Program-made: the position numbers and the translations under genes | Assembly (NCBI RefSeq): GCF_004337365.2 | Contig: NZ_CP044016.1 | Location: forward strand, 806,001 to 870,000 | Length of the DNA: 64,000 nt | Reading direction: 5' to 3' | From: Rhizosphaericola mali | GTDB taxonomy: Bacteria > Bacteroidota > Bacteroidia > Chitinophagales > Chitinophagaceae | Shown: piece by piece, positions 8,944-17,369 of the stretch | How positions within the stretch are numbered: the stretch's first letter is position 1 | Layout: each line of letters starts with the position of its first letter | Notes under the pieces: generated by a model | The model's input: the letters and a program-made list of their open reading frames with translations, nothing else | Told to the model about the DNA's origin: nothing | Database searches by the model: none

Positions 8944-8951
8944 CAAAAGTA
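8944..8951 (-). promoter_or_regulatory. Promoter -7 element of the class D beta-lactamase gene
   Basis: The minus strand reads TACTTTTG here, matching TAnnTTTG, 17 bp upstream of the ATG. I did not find a convincing -33 TTG at the expected distance, so strength is uncertain. Confidence 0.45.
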
Positions 8952-9048
8952 AGTAGCATTCTGTATTTAGAAAATTCTAATACAGTTTGATAAGATTTAT
9001 ATTTTTCCAAAATAAAAAATAGAAAATTTTTCTTTCTCCAAATCTACT

Positions 9049-9981
9049 TTAAGATTCCACATTTTTATCTTCATGTTCTGCGGAATCAACTTCGACTTGC
9101 TCTACATAAACGGCATAATCATTTGGTGAAATTTTTCGCCCTTTAAGATTAGCATTGACACGTGTGTAAGTTGCGCCGAAATAGACAATCAAGGCGGAAT
9201 AATATACCCAAACTAATAACAACATGGCTGATCCAGCGGCGCCGAATATTGTTCCTACCTTGCTGGTTTGCAGATAGTAACCAATCCCAAATTTGCCCAC
9301 GAGGAACAAAATCGCTGTTGTAATTGCGCCACGTATGACTTCTTTCCACTTGATTTTAGCATCTGGAAGTACTTTATAAATAATTCCAAAAAGCAAAACA
9401 GTCACTAAAAAGGATAAACTGTAATTGATAAGTAAAGTTATATTAAGATTGATTTGCGGAAATAATTTGGTGAATTGTTCGGAAATGGCATCCAAAACTG
9501 CGCTCAACAATAAAGAAACCAATAATATAAAACCTAAGCTTAAAAGAATAGAAAAGCTTAATAATCGATTGATAATCAATTTTAACCAACCTTGTTTAGG
9601 TTTGGGTTTTAATTTCCAAATGATATTGATGCTATCTTGAATTTCTGTAAATACACCCGTTGCTGAAAATATCAATGCGATAATACTTACAATATATGCA
9701 ATACCTCCACTTGGAGAAATGGCAGCATTCGTAATCATAGATTGAATCTGCACCGCGGCGCTGTTGCCAACATAATCTTTAATCGTATTAAAAATGGTAT
9801 TTTCCGGTTTGTTAACAGCAAAAATGGAACATACTTTTATTACAATTATGATCATCGGTGCAATGGCAAATATGGTGTAATATGCCAATGCAGCCGCCAT
9901 CTTTGGTACTTTTAAATCAATAAATTCATTGATTGTAGTCCAAAGTATTTTCCAAAATAATTTGATGTTTAACTTAGGCAT
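9049..9981 (-). CDS. YihY/BrkB-family inner-membrane protein
   Basis: A 310-residue membrane protein with six or so hydrophobic helices. The N-terminal 'KVPKMAAALAYYTIFAIAPMIIIVI' region and the later 'GRAITTAILFLVGKFGIGYYL'-like and 'GAAGSAMLLLVWVYYSALIVYFGA' segments are the family's conserved parts (Virul_fac_BrkB). Proteins of this family were once misannotated as RNase BN; the true role is unsettled. The C-terminus ends in a charged acidic tail. It is the last gene of a tight minus-strand group (dtd, mazG-like, this gene; 9 bp gap). Confidence 0.88.
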   Translation of the reverse strand: MPKLNIKLFWKILWTTINEFIDLKVPKMAAALAYYTIFAIAPMIIIVIKVCSIFAVNKPENTIFNTIKDYVGNSAAVQIQSMITNAAISPSGGIAYIVSIIALIFSATGVFTEIQDSINIIWKLKPKPKQGWLKLIINRLLSFSILLSLGFILLVSLLLSAVLDAISEQFTKLFPQINLNITLLINYSLSFLVTVLLFGIIYKVLPDAKIKWKEVIRGAITTAILFLVGKFGIGYYLQTSKVGTIFGAAGSAMLLLVWVYYSALIVYFGATYTRVNANLKGRKISPNDYAVYVEQVEVDSAEHEDKNVES

Positions 9982-9990
9982 GTGGGTCGG

Positions 9991-10317
9991 TTATTTTAAT
10001 TTTTCATTATTCAAATGTCTTGTTGCGTCACGTATATTTTTCTTTTCAAAATTCTTTTGTAGTGCAGCGGTCATATCGATGCCTGTTTGATTAGCCAAGC
10101 AAAGTAAAACCCAAAGCACATCGGCCATTTCATCACCTAAGTCTTTGTTTTTATCACTTTCCTTGAAGGATTGTTCGCCATATTTGCGTACCATCAATCG
10201 GCTTAATTCACCTACTTCCTCCATTAATATGCCAAGATTGGTCAATTCGTTAAAATAACGAACGCCGACAGTTTTTATCCAATTGTCAATATCAGACTGC
10301 GCTTCTTTGATTGTCAT
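9991..10317 (-). CDS. MazG-like nucleotide pyrophosphohydrolase
   Basis: A 108-residue single-domain protein of the all-alpha NTP pyrophosphatase superfamily. The metal-binding signature is visible as 'LMEEVGELSRLM' (E-x-x-E type, about 31-42) and 'DLGDEMADVLWVLLCLA' (about 61-77, E-x-x-D). It should cleave non-canonical or excess nucleoside triphosphates to the monophosphate and pyrophosphate in the cytosol as a housecleaning enzyme. The gene sits one base after the dtd stop codon, implying cotranscription. The exact nucleotide substrate is unknown; short single-domain proteins of this type include dCTPase-like enzymes. Confidence 0.88.
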   Translation of the reverse strand: MTIKEAQSDIDNWIKTVGVRYFNELTNLGILMEEVGELSRLMVRKYGEQSFKESDKNKDLGDEMADVLWVLLCLANQTGIDMTAALQKNFEKKNIRDATRHLNNEKLK

Positions 10318-10318
10318 T

Positions 10319-10771
10319 TTATTCTTTGTTTTGAGAGTCGATCCAGATCGTTGTTGGACCGTCGTTAATTAATGCGATTTCCATATCTGCCCCAAATTTT
10401 CCAGTGGGAATGGGATGTTGTAATGCTTTTTCAAATGATTGAATCATTTTTTCATACATCGGAATAGCGATTTCTGGTTTGCTAGCTTTCAGATAGGATG
10501 GACGATTTCCTTTTTTGGTGCTTGCTTGCAAGGTAAATTGACTTACCAATAATAATTCGCCCTTTACATCCAACAAGCTTTTGTTCATTACGCCATTTTC
10601 ATCTTCGAAAACACGCAATAATATTGTTTTATTTACCAACCAATCAATATCCTCTTGCGTATCTCGATCTTCTATCCCGACGAAAACTAACAAACCTCTT
10701 CCGATTTTTCCAATGATTTCATTTTCAACGGTTACGCTGGCTGATTTTACTTTTTGAATTAATAAACGCAT
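10319..10771 (-). CDS. dtd: D-aminoacyl-tRNA deacylase
   Basis: A 150-residue protein from the ATG at 10771, chosen because the family begins 'MRLLIQKV' and an upstream in-frame ATG at 10831 would add 20 unconserved residues. It has the family motifs 'LLVSQFTLQASTKKGNRPS' (catalytic SQxT-type segment near 77-95) and the C-terminal 'NDGPTTIWID' (Gly-cisPro-type motif with GP). It removes D-amino acids (for example D-Tyr) or glycine mischarged onto tRNA, protecting translation. First gene of the dtd, mazG-like, yihY run, and divergent from arfB, another translation-rescue gene, 71 bp away. Confidence 0.95.
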   Translation of the reverse strand: MRLLIQKVKSASVTVENEIIGKIGRGLLVFVGIEDRDTQEDIDWLVNKTILLRVFEDENGVMNKSLLDVKGELLLVSQFTLQASTKKGNRPSYLKASKPEIAIPMYEKMIQSFEKALQHPIPTGKFGADMEIALINDGPTTIWIDSQNKE

Positions 10772-10842
10772 GTAAATTTCTAGCTTGATTTTTGTAAAAA
10801 TAAAACATTCGAGTAATTTTATTTTCTTCAAAAAAAGTAAAG

Positions 10843-11235
10843 ATGATAGATTTTTCCACAGAGATGGATTTTAAGACGGCTAGGAGTGGAGGCAAGGGAG
10901 GGCAAAACGTCAATAAAGTGGAGACTATGGTCGAAGCGCGTTGGAATGTCAATGATTCTCAATTATTTACGGATGCACAGAAATCTTTACTTCGATTTAA
11001 ATTGGGGAACAAATTGACTTCTGAAGGCGAATTTATTGTAACAGCGCAATCTTCCAGATTTCAACTGGAAAATAAAAGCCTTGCCATTCAAAAATTATTG
11101 CAATTGGTTAACGCCGCCCTGATCGAGCCTAAAAAACGGAAAGCGAGCAAACCAACATTTTCATCTAAACAAAAACGCTTGGATTCGAAAAAGAAACACG
11201 GTGATCTCAAAGCACAACGCAGAATGAAATATTGA
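10843..11235 (+). CDS. arfB: Alternative ribosome-rescue factor ArfB (YaeJ-type peptidyl-tRNA hydrolase)
   Basis: A 130-residue protein with the release-factor catalytic loop 'GGKGGQNVNKVET' (GGQ at 19-21) and a Lys/Arg-rich C-terminal tail ('KKRKASKP…KQKRLDSKKKHGDLKAQRRMKY') that in the family inserts into the empty mRNA channel. It frees ribosomes stalled on non-stop mRNAs by hydrolysing the peptidyl-tRNA without a stop codon. Length is typical, and short compared with RF1/RF2, which excludes a true release factor. It stands alone between the divergent dtd and the flippase gene. Confidence 0.93.
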   Translation: MIDFSTEMDFKTARSGGKGGQNVNKVETMVEARWNVNDSQLFTDAQKSLLRFKLGNKLTSEGEFIVTAQSSRFQLENKSLAIQKLLQLVNAALIEPKKRKASKPTFSSKQKRLDSKKKHGDLKAQRRMKY

Positions 11236-11320
11236 ATTTGAATAGAATGTGAAATGTAAGAAGAATAATGAGCTTTTCATATTACTCATTACATTTCACT
11301 TCTCACTATTCACAAATCCT

Positions 11321-11328
11321 TATTTTTG
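11321..11328 (+). promoter_or_regulatory. Promoter -7 element upstream of the flippase gene
   Basis: TATTTTTG matches TAnnTTTG. Transcription starting about 6-8 bp later would lie downstream of the ATG at 11268 and just upstream of the TTG at 11346, so it argues for the TTG start. No clear -33 TTTG at the consensus distance. Confidence 0.45.
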
Positions 11329-11345
11329 CATCCAAATTTTTCCTT

Positions 11346-12875
11346 TTGAGTAAAATAAAACAATTAGCAAGTCAGACAGTTTGGTACGGAGCGAGTAATA
11401 TTGCTGCCAAATTGCTTAATTATCTTTTGACGCCATTTCTGACACGTGTTTTACATACCGAAAAAGGAATGGTGGATTTTGGCGATTTTAGTTTGCTTTA
11501 TTCTTGTATTGCGATTCTAAATATCATTTTCACCTACGGTTTTGAAACGGCATATTTCAGATTTTCCAATAAACCAGAAGTAAATAAAGAGACGCTTTTA
11601 CGTACCGCATTTGGCTCTATGGTGATGAGTACGATAGGGCTGAGTTTGATTCTAATCGGACTTCGTTACCCATTGAGCAGATTTGTAGAGCAGGTCGGTC
11701 ATCCAGAATATATCACTTACAGTATTTTAATAGTCGCTTTTGATACGCTTGCAGTTATTCCCTTTGCAAGATTGCGACAAGAAAATAAACCCAAAAGGTA
11801 TGCTTTTGTCAATGTCTCTGGTGTATTTATTAATGTCCTTTTGACTGTATTATTTGTGGGTGTTTTGCCAAAATATGCAGAAAGCCATCCTGGAACGTTT
11901 CTTGCCAATTGGTATAATGCGCATACAACTGTACAACTTTTACTTTATGCCAATATTGCACAGGCAGTTTTTGCATTTGTACTCTTATATCCACAATGGC
12001 GAGGTGTGAAAATAAAAATAAATAAACCGCTTTGGCGTGATTTATTTATTTATAGTAGTCCCATGATAATCACGGGTTTAGGTGGTATGATCAATGAGAC
12101 GATGGATCGTGTGATGTTGGTAAAATGGATGCCTGGTGGACTCGAACATGCCAAATTGGAACAATCCATTTACTCTGCCAATTACAAACTAAGTATCATT
12201 ATTAGTTTGTTTATTCAGGCGTTTAGAATGGCCGCCGAACCATTTTTCTTTAGTCAATCGCAAGACAAACAAGCGCCCAAATTGTATGCACGAGTGATGA
12301 AATGGTTTGTTATTGTGGTCTGTTGCGCATTTTTGGTGACAATGTTGTATTTGGATATTTGGAAATTGATAGTCGGACCTTCTTATCGGTCGGGCTTGGG
12401 CGTAGTTCCAATATTGCTGTTGGCGAATATCTTTTTGGGCGTGTATTACAACCAATCCGTTTGGTATAAATTGACCAATAAGATGCGCTCTGGGATGTAT
12501 ATTACCTTGATCGGCGCAATGATTACCTTGGTAATCAATTATATGTTTATTCCTCGATTTGGAATGTATGCAAGTGCTTGGGCGACGTTTTTTTGTTATG
12601 GAAGTATGATGGTGATTTCCTATTTCTGGGGACATAAATATTTCCCTATTCCATATAATGTGAAAAAATTGAGTGCGTATGTAATTGTCATGTTGATTCT
12701 GTTTTTTATTCAAAATGGAATAATGCATCTCATAAATAGTAGCATTGTTCATTTGATTACAGGTACGATTTTAATGGTGGTTTTTCTTGGTTTGATCGTA
12801 TTTGCGGAGCGCAAAGAAATCAGTAGTTTTCCCGTTATTGGAAAATATATTCAAAAGTATTTAGTAAAAATATAA
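11346..12875 (+). CDS. Polysaccharide (O-antigen type) flippase, MOP superfamily
   Basis: A 509-residue protein with about 14 hydrophobic helices of the polysaccharide-transporter (Wzx/RfbX-like) branch of the MATE/MOP superfamily. The start is typical: 'SKIKQLASQTVWYGASNIAAKLLNYLLTPFLTRVL'-type (Lys/Ser-rich then the first helix). I chose TTG 11346 because an upstream ATG (11268) would add 26 residues encoded by sequence that contains the promoter element at 11321-11328. It should move undecaprenyl-linked oligosaccharides across the inner membrane. kdsA follows after 10 bp, tying it to lipopolysaccharide or surface polysaccharide synthesis. The substrate is unknown. Confidence 0.85.
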   Translation: MSKIKQLASQTVWYGASNIAAKLLNYLLTPFLTRVLHTEKGMVDFGDFSLLYSCIAILNIIFTYGFETAYFRFSNKPEVNKETLLRTAFGSMVMSTIGLSLILIGLRYPLSRFVEQVGHPEYITYSILIVAFDTLAVIPFARLRQENKPKRYAFVNVSGVFINVLLTVLFVGVLPKYAESHPGTFLANWYNAHTTVQLLLYANIAQAVFAFVLLYPQWRGVKIKINKPLWRDLFIYSSPMIITGLGGMINETMDRVMLVKWMPGGLEHAKLEQSIYSANYKLSIIISLFIQAFRMAAEPFFFSQSQDKQAPKLYARVMKWFVIVVCCAFLVTMLYLDIWKLIVGPSYRSGLGVVPILLLANIFLGVYYNQSVWYKLTNKMRSGMYITLIGAMITLVINYMFIPRFGMYASAWATFFCYGSMMVISYFWGHKYFPIPYNVKKLSAYVIVMLILFFIQNGIMHLINSSIVHLITGTILMVVFLGLIVFAERKEISSFPVIGKYIQKYLVKI

Positions 12876-12885
12876 TTTAAAATAA

Positions 12886-13710
12886 ATGATTCCCGAGTAT
12901 TTAAAATCCTTATTTAGCCATCAATCTTACGATGAAAATAATTTCTTTCTGATTGCTGGTCCTTGTGTTGTAGAAAGTGAAGAATTGGTATTTGAAGTGG
13001 CGGATAAAGTTTCAACCATTTGTAAAAATTTGGGTATTCCTTATGTTTTCAAAGCAAGTTATAGAAAAGCAAATCGTACGAGTTTGAGTTCCTTTACGGG
13101 TATTGGAGATGAAAAAGCATTGGAATATGTGAAAAGCGTGGGCGAAAAATATCATTTACCCACCACTTCTGATATCCACGCACATGAAGAAGCGGCGATG
13201 GCTGCAAAATATATTGACATTTTACAAATTCCCGCTTTCCTTTGTCGTCAGACAGATTTATTGGTGGCTGCAGCAGAAACAGATAAAATTGTCAATGTAA
13301 AAAAAGGACAATTTGTAAGTGGTGCTGCGATGAAATTTGCCGTAGATAAAGTGCAAAAAGCAGGTAATCCACAAGTGATGTTGACAGAAAGAGGAACGAC
13401 ATTTGGCTACCAAGATTTGGTGGTTGACTATCGCAATATTCCGATTATGCAAGAGATCGGAGTGCCTGTAATCATGGATTGTACGCATAGTTTGCAACAA
13501 CCTAACCAGACGAGTGGTGTAACTGGAGGTAATCCTCAATTAATCGAAACAATCTCAAAAGCTGCTATTGCAACGGGTGCAGATGGATTATTTATAGAAA
13601 CACATCCCAATCCTGCAGTCGCATTGAGTGATGGTGCCAATATGTTGAAATTAGATTTATTGGAAGGCTTATTAGAAAAATTAGTAAAAGTAAGGAAAGT
13701 TATTTTGTAA
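12886..13710 (+). CDS. kdsA: 3-deoxy-8-phosphooctulonate synthase (KDO-8-phosphate synthase)
   Basis: A 274-residue TIM-barrel DAHP/KDO8P synthase. It shows 'LIAGPCVVESEE' near the start, 'FKASYRKANRTS', 'LPTTSDIHAHEEA', 'DILQIPAFLCRQTDLL', 'TERGTTFGY' and 'MDCTHSLQQPN', all family motifs. Cys27 in the GPC motif marks the metal-dependent class of KdsA (metal-independent enzymes such as that of E. coli have Asn there). It condenses phosphoenolpyruvate with arabinose-5-phosphate in the cytosol for the lipopolysaccharide inner core. The phosphatase for the next step, kdsC, is encoded at 50.6 kb. Follows the flippase gene closely, probably cotranscribed. Confidence 0.97.
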   Translation: MIPEYLKSLFSHQSYDENNFFLIAGPCVVESEELVFEVADKVSTICKNLGIPYVFKASYRKANRTSLSSFTGIGDEKALEYVKSVGEKYHLPTTSDIHAHEEAAMAAKYIDILQIPAFLCRQTDLLVAAAETDKIVNVKKGQFVSGAAMKFAVDKVQKAGNPQVMLTERGTTFGYQDLVVDYRNIPIMQEIGVPVIMDCTHSLQQPNQTSGVTGGNPQLIETISKAAIATGADGLFIETHPNPAVALSDGANMLKLDLLEGLLEKLVKVRKVIL

Positions 13711-13755
13711 AAAATGGCATTTTTTTGGATAAGTATTTAATATTAAGATAAGCAA

Positions 13756-14604
13756 ATGAAAAACATCTTGTTGCAGATTGATGAGACGCAAATCGTCCAC
13801 AATACCTCTAAATGGTTTGATTTTTTTGAAGCCAAAGCATTGGAATACGGTCCGAAAATATTGATAGCAATTATCATTTATCTGGTAGGTACTTGGCTGA
13901 TAAAATGGTCAGTAAAATTGATTACTAGATTTTTCAGTTATCGCAAATTCGACGATACATTAAAATCCTTTTTACTTTCTATGGTAAAAGTGGGTTTGAC
14001 TGTGTTATTGTTTCTAACAATTGCTGGGCAGATAGGCATCCCGATAACAGGATTCGCTGCTATTTTAGGTGGTTTGGCTATTGGAGTAGGTGCAGCTTTA
14101 AATGGTTCTTTGGGGAATCTGGCAGGAGGTGTGATGTTGATGATATTTAAGCCATTCAAGGTAGGTGATATTATTACAGCACAAGGAATGACTGGAACAG
14201 TTACAGAAATAGGAATTGTGAATACCGTATTAAGAACTCCAGAAAATAAAACCGTATTTCTTCCCAATGGTGCTTTGTCTACGGGTGTAATTACCAATTT
14301 TAATGAATATGGCAATCTAAAAGTCTCTATCGAATTGGCTATTGATGCATCAGAAAATATTGAAAAAGCAAGACGTATAGGCGTGGAAGTAATGCAAAGT
14401 TTCCCTGAAGTAATGCAAGATCCCAAACCTTCCGTAGTAGTTTCTAAAATTGAAGGCGGAGCGATTTATTTAGGCTTCGCACCTTATGCAACCCAAGGAG
14501 ATTATTGGAAAGTATATTGGGGCGTATTGGAAAAGTTGAAAGTGGAGTTTGATAAAAACGGAATTAATTTACCGATATCATCCATGGTAGTTAAAAATGC
14601 ATAA
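13756..14604 (+). CDS. Small MscS-type mechanosensitive channel
   Basis: A 282-residue protein with three transmembrane helices and the MscS beta/alpha-beta domain, close in size to the E. coli channel. The pore helix is seen as 'ILGGLAIGVGAALNGSLGNLAGGVMLMIF' (about residues 100-130, Gly/Ala-rich packing pattern), followed by 'KPFKVGDIITAQGMTGTVTEIGIVNT' and 'FLPNGALSTGVITNF'. It opens under membrane tension to release solutes during osmotic downshock. A strong terminator follows immediately. A second, larger MscS protein is encoded at 25.5 kb. Confidence 0.93.
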   Translation: MKNILLQIDETQIVHNTSKWFDFFEAKALEYGPKILIAIIIYLVGTWLIKWSVKLITRFFSYRKFDDTLKSFLLSMVKVGLTVLLFLTIAGQIGIPITGFAAILGGLAIGVGAALNGSLGNLAGGVMLMIFKPFKVGDIITAQGMTGTVTEIGIVNTVLRTPENKTVFLPNGALSTGVITNFNEYGNLKVSIELAIDASENIEKARRIGVEVMQSFPEVMQDPKPSVVVSKIEGGAIYLGFAPYATQGDYWKVYWGVLEKLKVEFDKNGINLPISSMVVKNA

Positions 14605-14608
14605 AAAA

Positions 14609-14639
14609 AATCCTGCAATATTTGCAGGATTTTTTTTTG
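14609..14639 (+). terminator. Rho-independent terminator after mscS (bidirectional)
   Basis: A-tract, perfect 9-bp stem ATCCTGCAA (14610-14618) / TTGCAGGAT (14622-14630), 3-base loop, then T9. The symmetric A and T tracts allow it to end both the mscS and the convergent pspC transcripts. Confidence 0.9.
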
Positions 14640-14651
14640 AATTTAACTTTT

Positions 14652-16802
14652 TTAAATCGCTAATTTATTTAGAAATAAAGAAGCAAATCCTAATTTGGAA
14701 AATGAATGGTCATCGGTAGAAATACTCGTTTGTCTGTCATCTGTATTATCCTCTTCGTCGTTATTGGTATTTTTTGACTTTGGATGATATTCGTACACTT
14801 TTCCTTTTTGACTGTGAGAAGATGTGTCTTTGCCGGATGTATTAGCATCTTGAGGATTGTCTTCATAATTCAAAGATTGCAATCCATTTTCAGTCATTAT
14901 ATATAAGGTTCCGGATTTTAAATCTTGCCCTCTTTCAGAATGAACACCATAAACACCATCTTCTCCGAATGAAAAATTCATATAATTTTGGAAGGAGAGA
15001 TTGTTTTTAATAAATATTCTTTTTCCAACTGGAATACTAACTTTAACTATAACTTTTTGATTTCTAAATTTATCTGTTCTACTTACCGCAAAGCTATTAG
15101 GAATATTCAATGTAGAATCTCTCGTTACTAATGCATAATTGATTTTATAGGCATGTTTTTTCGCATCGTCTTCATCTTTGCCATTGGCATATTTGTAATA
15201 AGTTACGTGATACAAACTGTCAAATGAAGGTTCGTAACTCACGTAGATATTTTGAATGTTGATAGAATCTTTGCCAAAATATTCTAAATAATCACGCATA
15301 GATGTAAAATCTAGATTGTAATAATCTTCATTGTTATTTTTTATTCTATCAATGTATAAGGTCGCGATTTTTTTATCGTAAGTATAATTATTTTCTGGAG
15401 TCTTGAAAGAATTACTAAAATCTCTGCCTACAAAGGAAATTAAGGCAAATAAGCAAATCCATCCCAATCCCCAGAAACAAATAAATGTAGTGCGATAAGC
15501 TGCGCTGTTTTCTTTTCTTTTGGTAATTAATCTAACGATCCAAGTAATAATTGCAATGAATGGTACCCAAATGAAGAAAATAAATGTACCCCAAGAGAAA
15601 ATAGACTCCCAGCCGCTATTGAGGAAATACGTTTTCGCAGGTAAAAAGGCCAAGAGTCCTATTCCCAATCCGAACAATGCTGCAATTACGGCGAACAAGA
15701 CAATACCAATCACACAATAGGCAAATATTTTAAAAAGCAAAGCTATCGTATCACCTACGCCGCCTTTCTTTGTCGTATTATTGTTATTTGCATTTTCAGT
15801 TGAGGTGGTCTCTTCTGTGGAAGTAAATCCTTGTGACGTTGATTTTTTTTCTTTTTTACTAAAAGCGCTATTGAAACTTTTATTAATACTTTTTCCCCAT
15901 TTACTACTTTCCAAGTCTTTTTGAATGGTATCTTTTATTGAGTTCAAATCCACTGGCTCGCCACGCATCATCAATTTTTCACTTGTTGTTGTAGCCTCTG
16001 GGATGACGATCCACAGAATTATATAGATCATCACCATACTAGGCACAAAACTCAAAGAGAGAAAATGTGGAAATCCAAACCATTCAAAATTCCAATTATG
16101 ATTGTTCAATACCAAGGAAATCAATGGAACTAGGAATAAAATACGAACTATCTTCGTCTTAATGCCAAAATATGCAGCCAAACCAGACGCAACACCTGCA
16201 ATTTTTTTGTCTTCCGAATTACGAAAAAGTCTTTTGCGTGTAGAACCTATATGCTCCGTTGCAGTACTTGGGATGACAATCCACATAATGATATAAGGCA
16301 CAAAACATACACTGGAAAATACGATAGCCAATATTCTGATAACAACAGGATCAATATTGAAATAATTTGCAACTCCAGCACAGACGCCACCTAGTTTTTT
16401 GTTGTTTTCATCTCTGAAAAATCTTTTTGGCCCTTCTTCAGAAGTACTTTTTTGTTGTTGCGATTCTTCATTGGAAGTTTCTGCTTGTTCCGTTTGGGTA
16501 GTTTTTTCTTCCGCATTACTTGTTGGTACATCTTCTACGTCCAAATCAAAATCCTCTGGTCTTCCCATGCTGTCAATGATGGCGTTCACATCATCATCAG
16601 TGATGCAAGCAGCACCTTTTTTCATACGCTCGCCAAATAATTCGGCAATACGATTTTCGATATCTCCAATAATTTCATCTTTACCTTCTTCTTTGGCAAA
16701 ATGAATTTTTAGACTATCGATATATTGTGTCAATATTGCAAATGCAGATTCTTCCATTGGGATGAGGCTGCCTTGAAAATTTATGTTGATAACCTTTTTC
16801 AT
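14652..16802 (-). CDS. PspC-domain envelope stress protein (two PspC domains)
   Basis: A 716-residue membrane protein. The N-terminal ~110 residues are cytoplasmic and acidic; two PspC domains follow, at about 120-180 ('KRFFRDENNKKLGGVCAGVANYFNIDP') and 188-270 ('KRLFRNSEDKKIAGVASGLAAYF'), each with paired hydrophobic helices. After a Ser/Thr-rich linker come about four more helices (360-470) and a C-terminal periplasmic domain with beta-strand character. In Bacteroidota such proteins are paired with a PadR repressor, as here: the padR stop lies 33 bp upstream. By analogy with phage-shock protein C it should respond to envelope stress; the tail function is unknown. Confidence 0.88.
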   Translation of the reverse strand: MKKVININFQGSLIPMEESAFAILTQYIDSLKIHFAKEEGKDEIIGDIENRIAELFGERMKKGAACITDDDVNAIIDSMGRPEDFDLDVEDVPTSNAEEKTTQTEQAETSNEESQQQKSTSEEGPKRFFRDENNKKLGGVCAGVANYFNIDPVVIRILAIVFSSVCFVPYIIMWIVIPSTATEHIGSTRKRLFRNSEDKKIAGVASGLAAYFGIKTKIVRILFLVPLISLVLNNHNWNFEWFGFPHFLSLSFVPSMVMIYIILWIVIPEATTTSEKLMMRGEPVDLNSIKDTIQKDLESSKWGKSINKSFNSAFSKKEKKSTSQGFTSTEETTSTENANNNNTTKKGGVGDTIALLFKIFAYCVIGIVLFAVIAALFGLGIGLLAFLPAKTYFLNSGWESIFSWGTFIFFIWVPFIAIITWIVRLITKRKENSAAYRTTFICFWGLGWICLFALISFVGRDFSNSFKTPENNYTYDKKIATLYIDRIKNNNEDYYNLDFTSMRDYLEYFGKDSINIQNIYVSYEPSFDSLYHVTYYKYANGKDEDDAKKHAYKINYALVTRDSTLNIPNSFAVSRTDKFRNQKVIVKVSIPVGKRIFIKNNLSFQNYMNFSFGEDGVYGVHSERGQDLKSGTLYIMTENGLQSLNYEDNPQDANTSGKDTSSHSQKGKVYEYHPKSKNTNNDEEDNTDDRQTSISTDDHSFSKLGFASLFLNKLAI

Positions 16803-16835
16803 GAGTTAATATATTATTGTTAGTAATGTCAATTA

Positions 16836-17162
16836 TTATTTGGTGGTCAATGTTTGTACTGCGTCTGCCAATTCTTTCCAGGTAAGTTCCAACTCCTTGT
16901 AAAATTCTAACCCTTCATCTGTCAGACTAAAATATTTACGAGGCGGTCCCGAGACACTTTCCACCCAACGGTAAGTGAGTAATTTGGCATTTTTTAACCT
17001 GGTCAACAAAGGATATAATGTACCTTCTAAAATGTGGAGGTTTGCATCTTTCATTTTCGTTGCGATATCACTTGGATATACCTCACCTTGTTTGATTATA
17101 GAAAGGATACAAAACTCTAAAACCCCTTTGCGCATTTGGCTTTGTGTATTTTGAATATCCAT
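16836..17162 (-). CDS. PadR-family transcriptional repressor
   Basis: A 108-residue winged-helix protein: 'MRKGVLEFCILSIIKQGEVYPSDI' (helices 1-2), the recognition region 'ILEGTLYPLLTRLKNAKLLTYRW', the wing 'SGPPRKYFSLTDEG' and a C-terminal dimerisation helix. ATG 17162 is chosen over one 17 codons upstream because the promoter element at 17189-17182 lies inside the longer version. PadR proteins repress their own operon and release DNA on ligand binding or stress. It is the first gene of a two-gene operon with the PspC protein, and the inverted repeat at 17204-17222 is its likely operator. Confidence 0.92.
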   Translation of the reverse strand: MDIQNTQSQMRKGVLEFCILSIIKQGEVYPSDIATKMKDANLHILEGTLYPLLTRLKNAKLLTYRWVESVSGPPRKYFSLTDEGLEFYKELELTWKELADAVQTLTTK

Positions 17163-17181
17163 AATTTTTGATTTTGTGATA

Positions 17182-17222
17182 CAAAGATATGTGTAAATGT
17201 TGATACTATGCAATACATAGTA
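17182..17222 (-). promoter_or_regulatory. padR promoter and inverted-repeat operator
   Basis: On the minus strand 17189-17182 reads TATCTTTG (TAnnTTTG -7 element). Just upstream lies a perfect inverted repeat, TACTATG (17204-17210), 5-bp spacer, CATAGTA (17216-17222), covering the expected -33 region. This is where an autorepressor would compete with RNA polymerase. A near copy with the same 7-5-7 geometry lies at 50402-50420. Confidence 0.65.
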
Positions 17223-17369
17223 CTATTTTTTTTAAGATTTGTGTGAATGGTAAAAAATGAGGGAGAATGGAAAAAATGTAAGAGGAATTATACTATTTCC
17301 TAATATTTTCTAACCAAGAAAATACATTATTACGACAATTATTTATCTTAGACTGTAAAAATATTTTGC

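Noticed and set aside
9049-9981. RNase BN assignment for the YihY-type protein
   Set aside because: The family is an integral membrane protein; the RNase BN label is a known historical misannotation.
12189-12752. 187-codon open frame on the minus strand inside the flippase gene
   Set aside because: Fully antisense to a well-supported membrane transporter gene; His/Gln/Asn-rich translation without recognisable domain, typical of a shadow frame.
13938-14426. 162-codon open frame opposite the small mscS gene
   Set aside because: Antisense to a clear MscS gene; low-complexity Pro/Ile/Ala translation, no ribosome binding site or promoter.
16399-16704. 101-codon plus-strand frame opposite the PspC protein
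   Set aside because: Ser-rich shadow of the acidic N-terminal region of the PspC gene; no independent signals.
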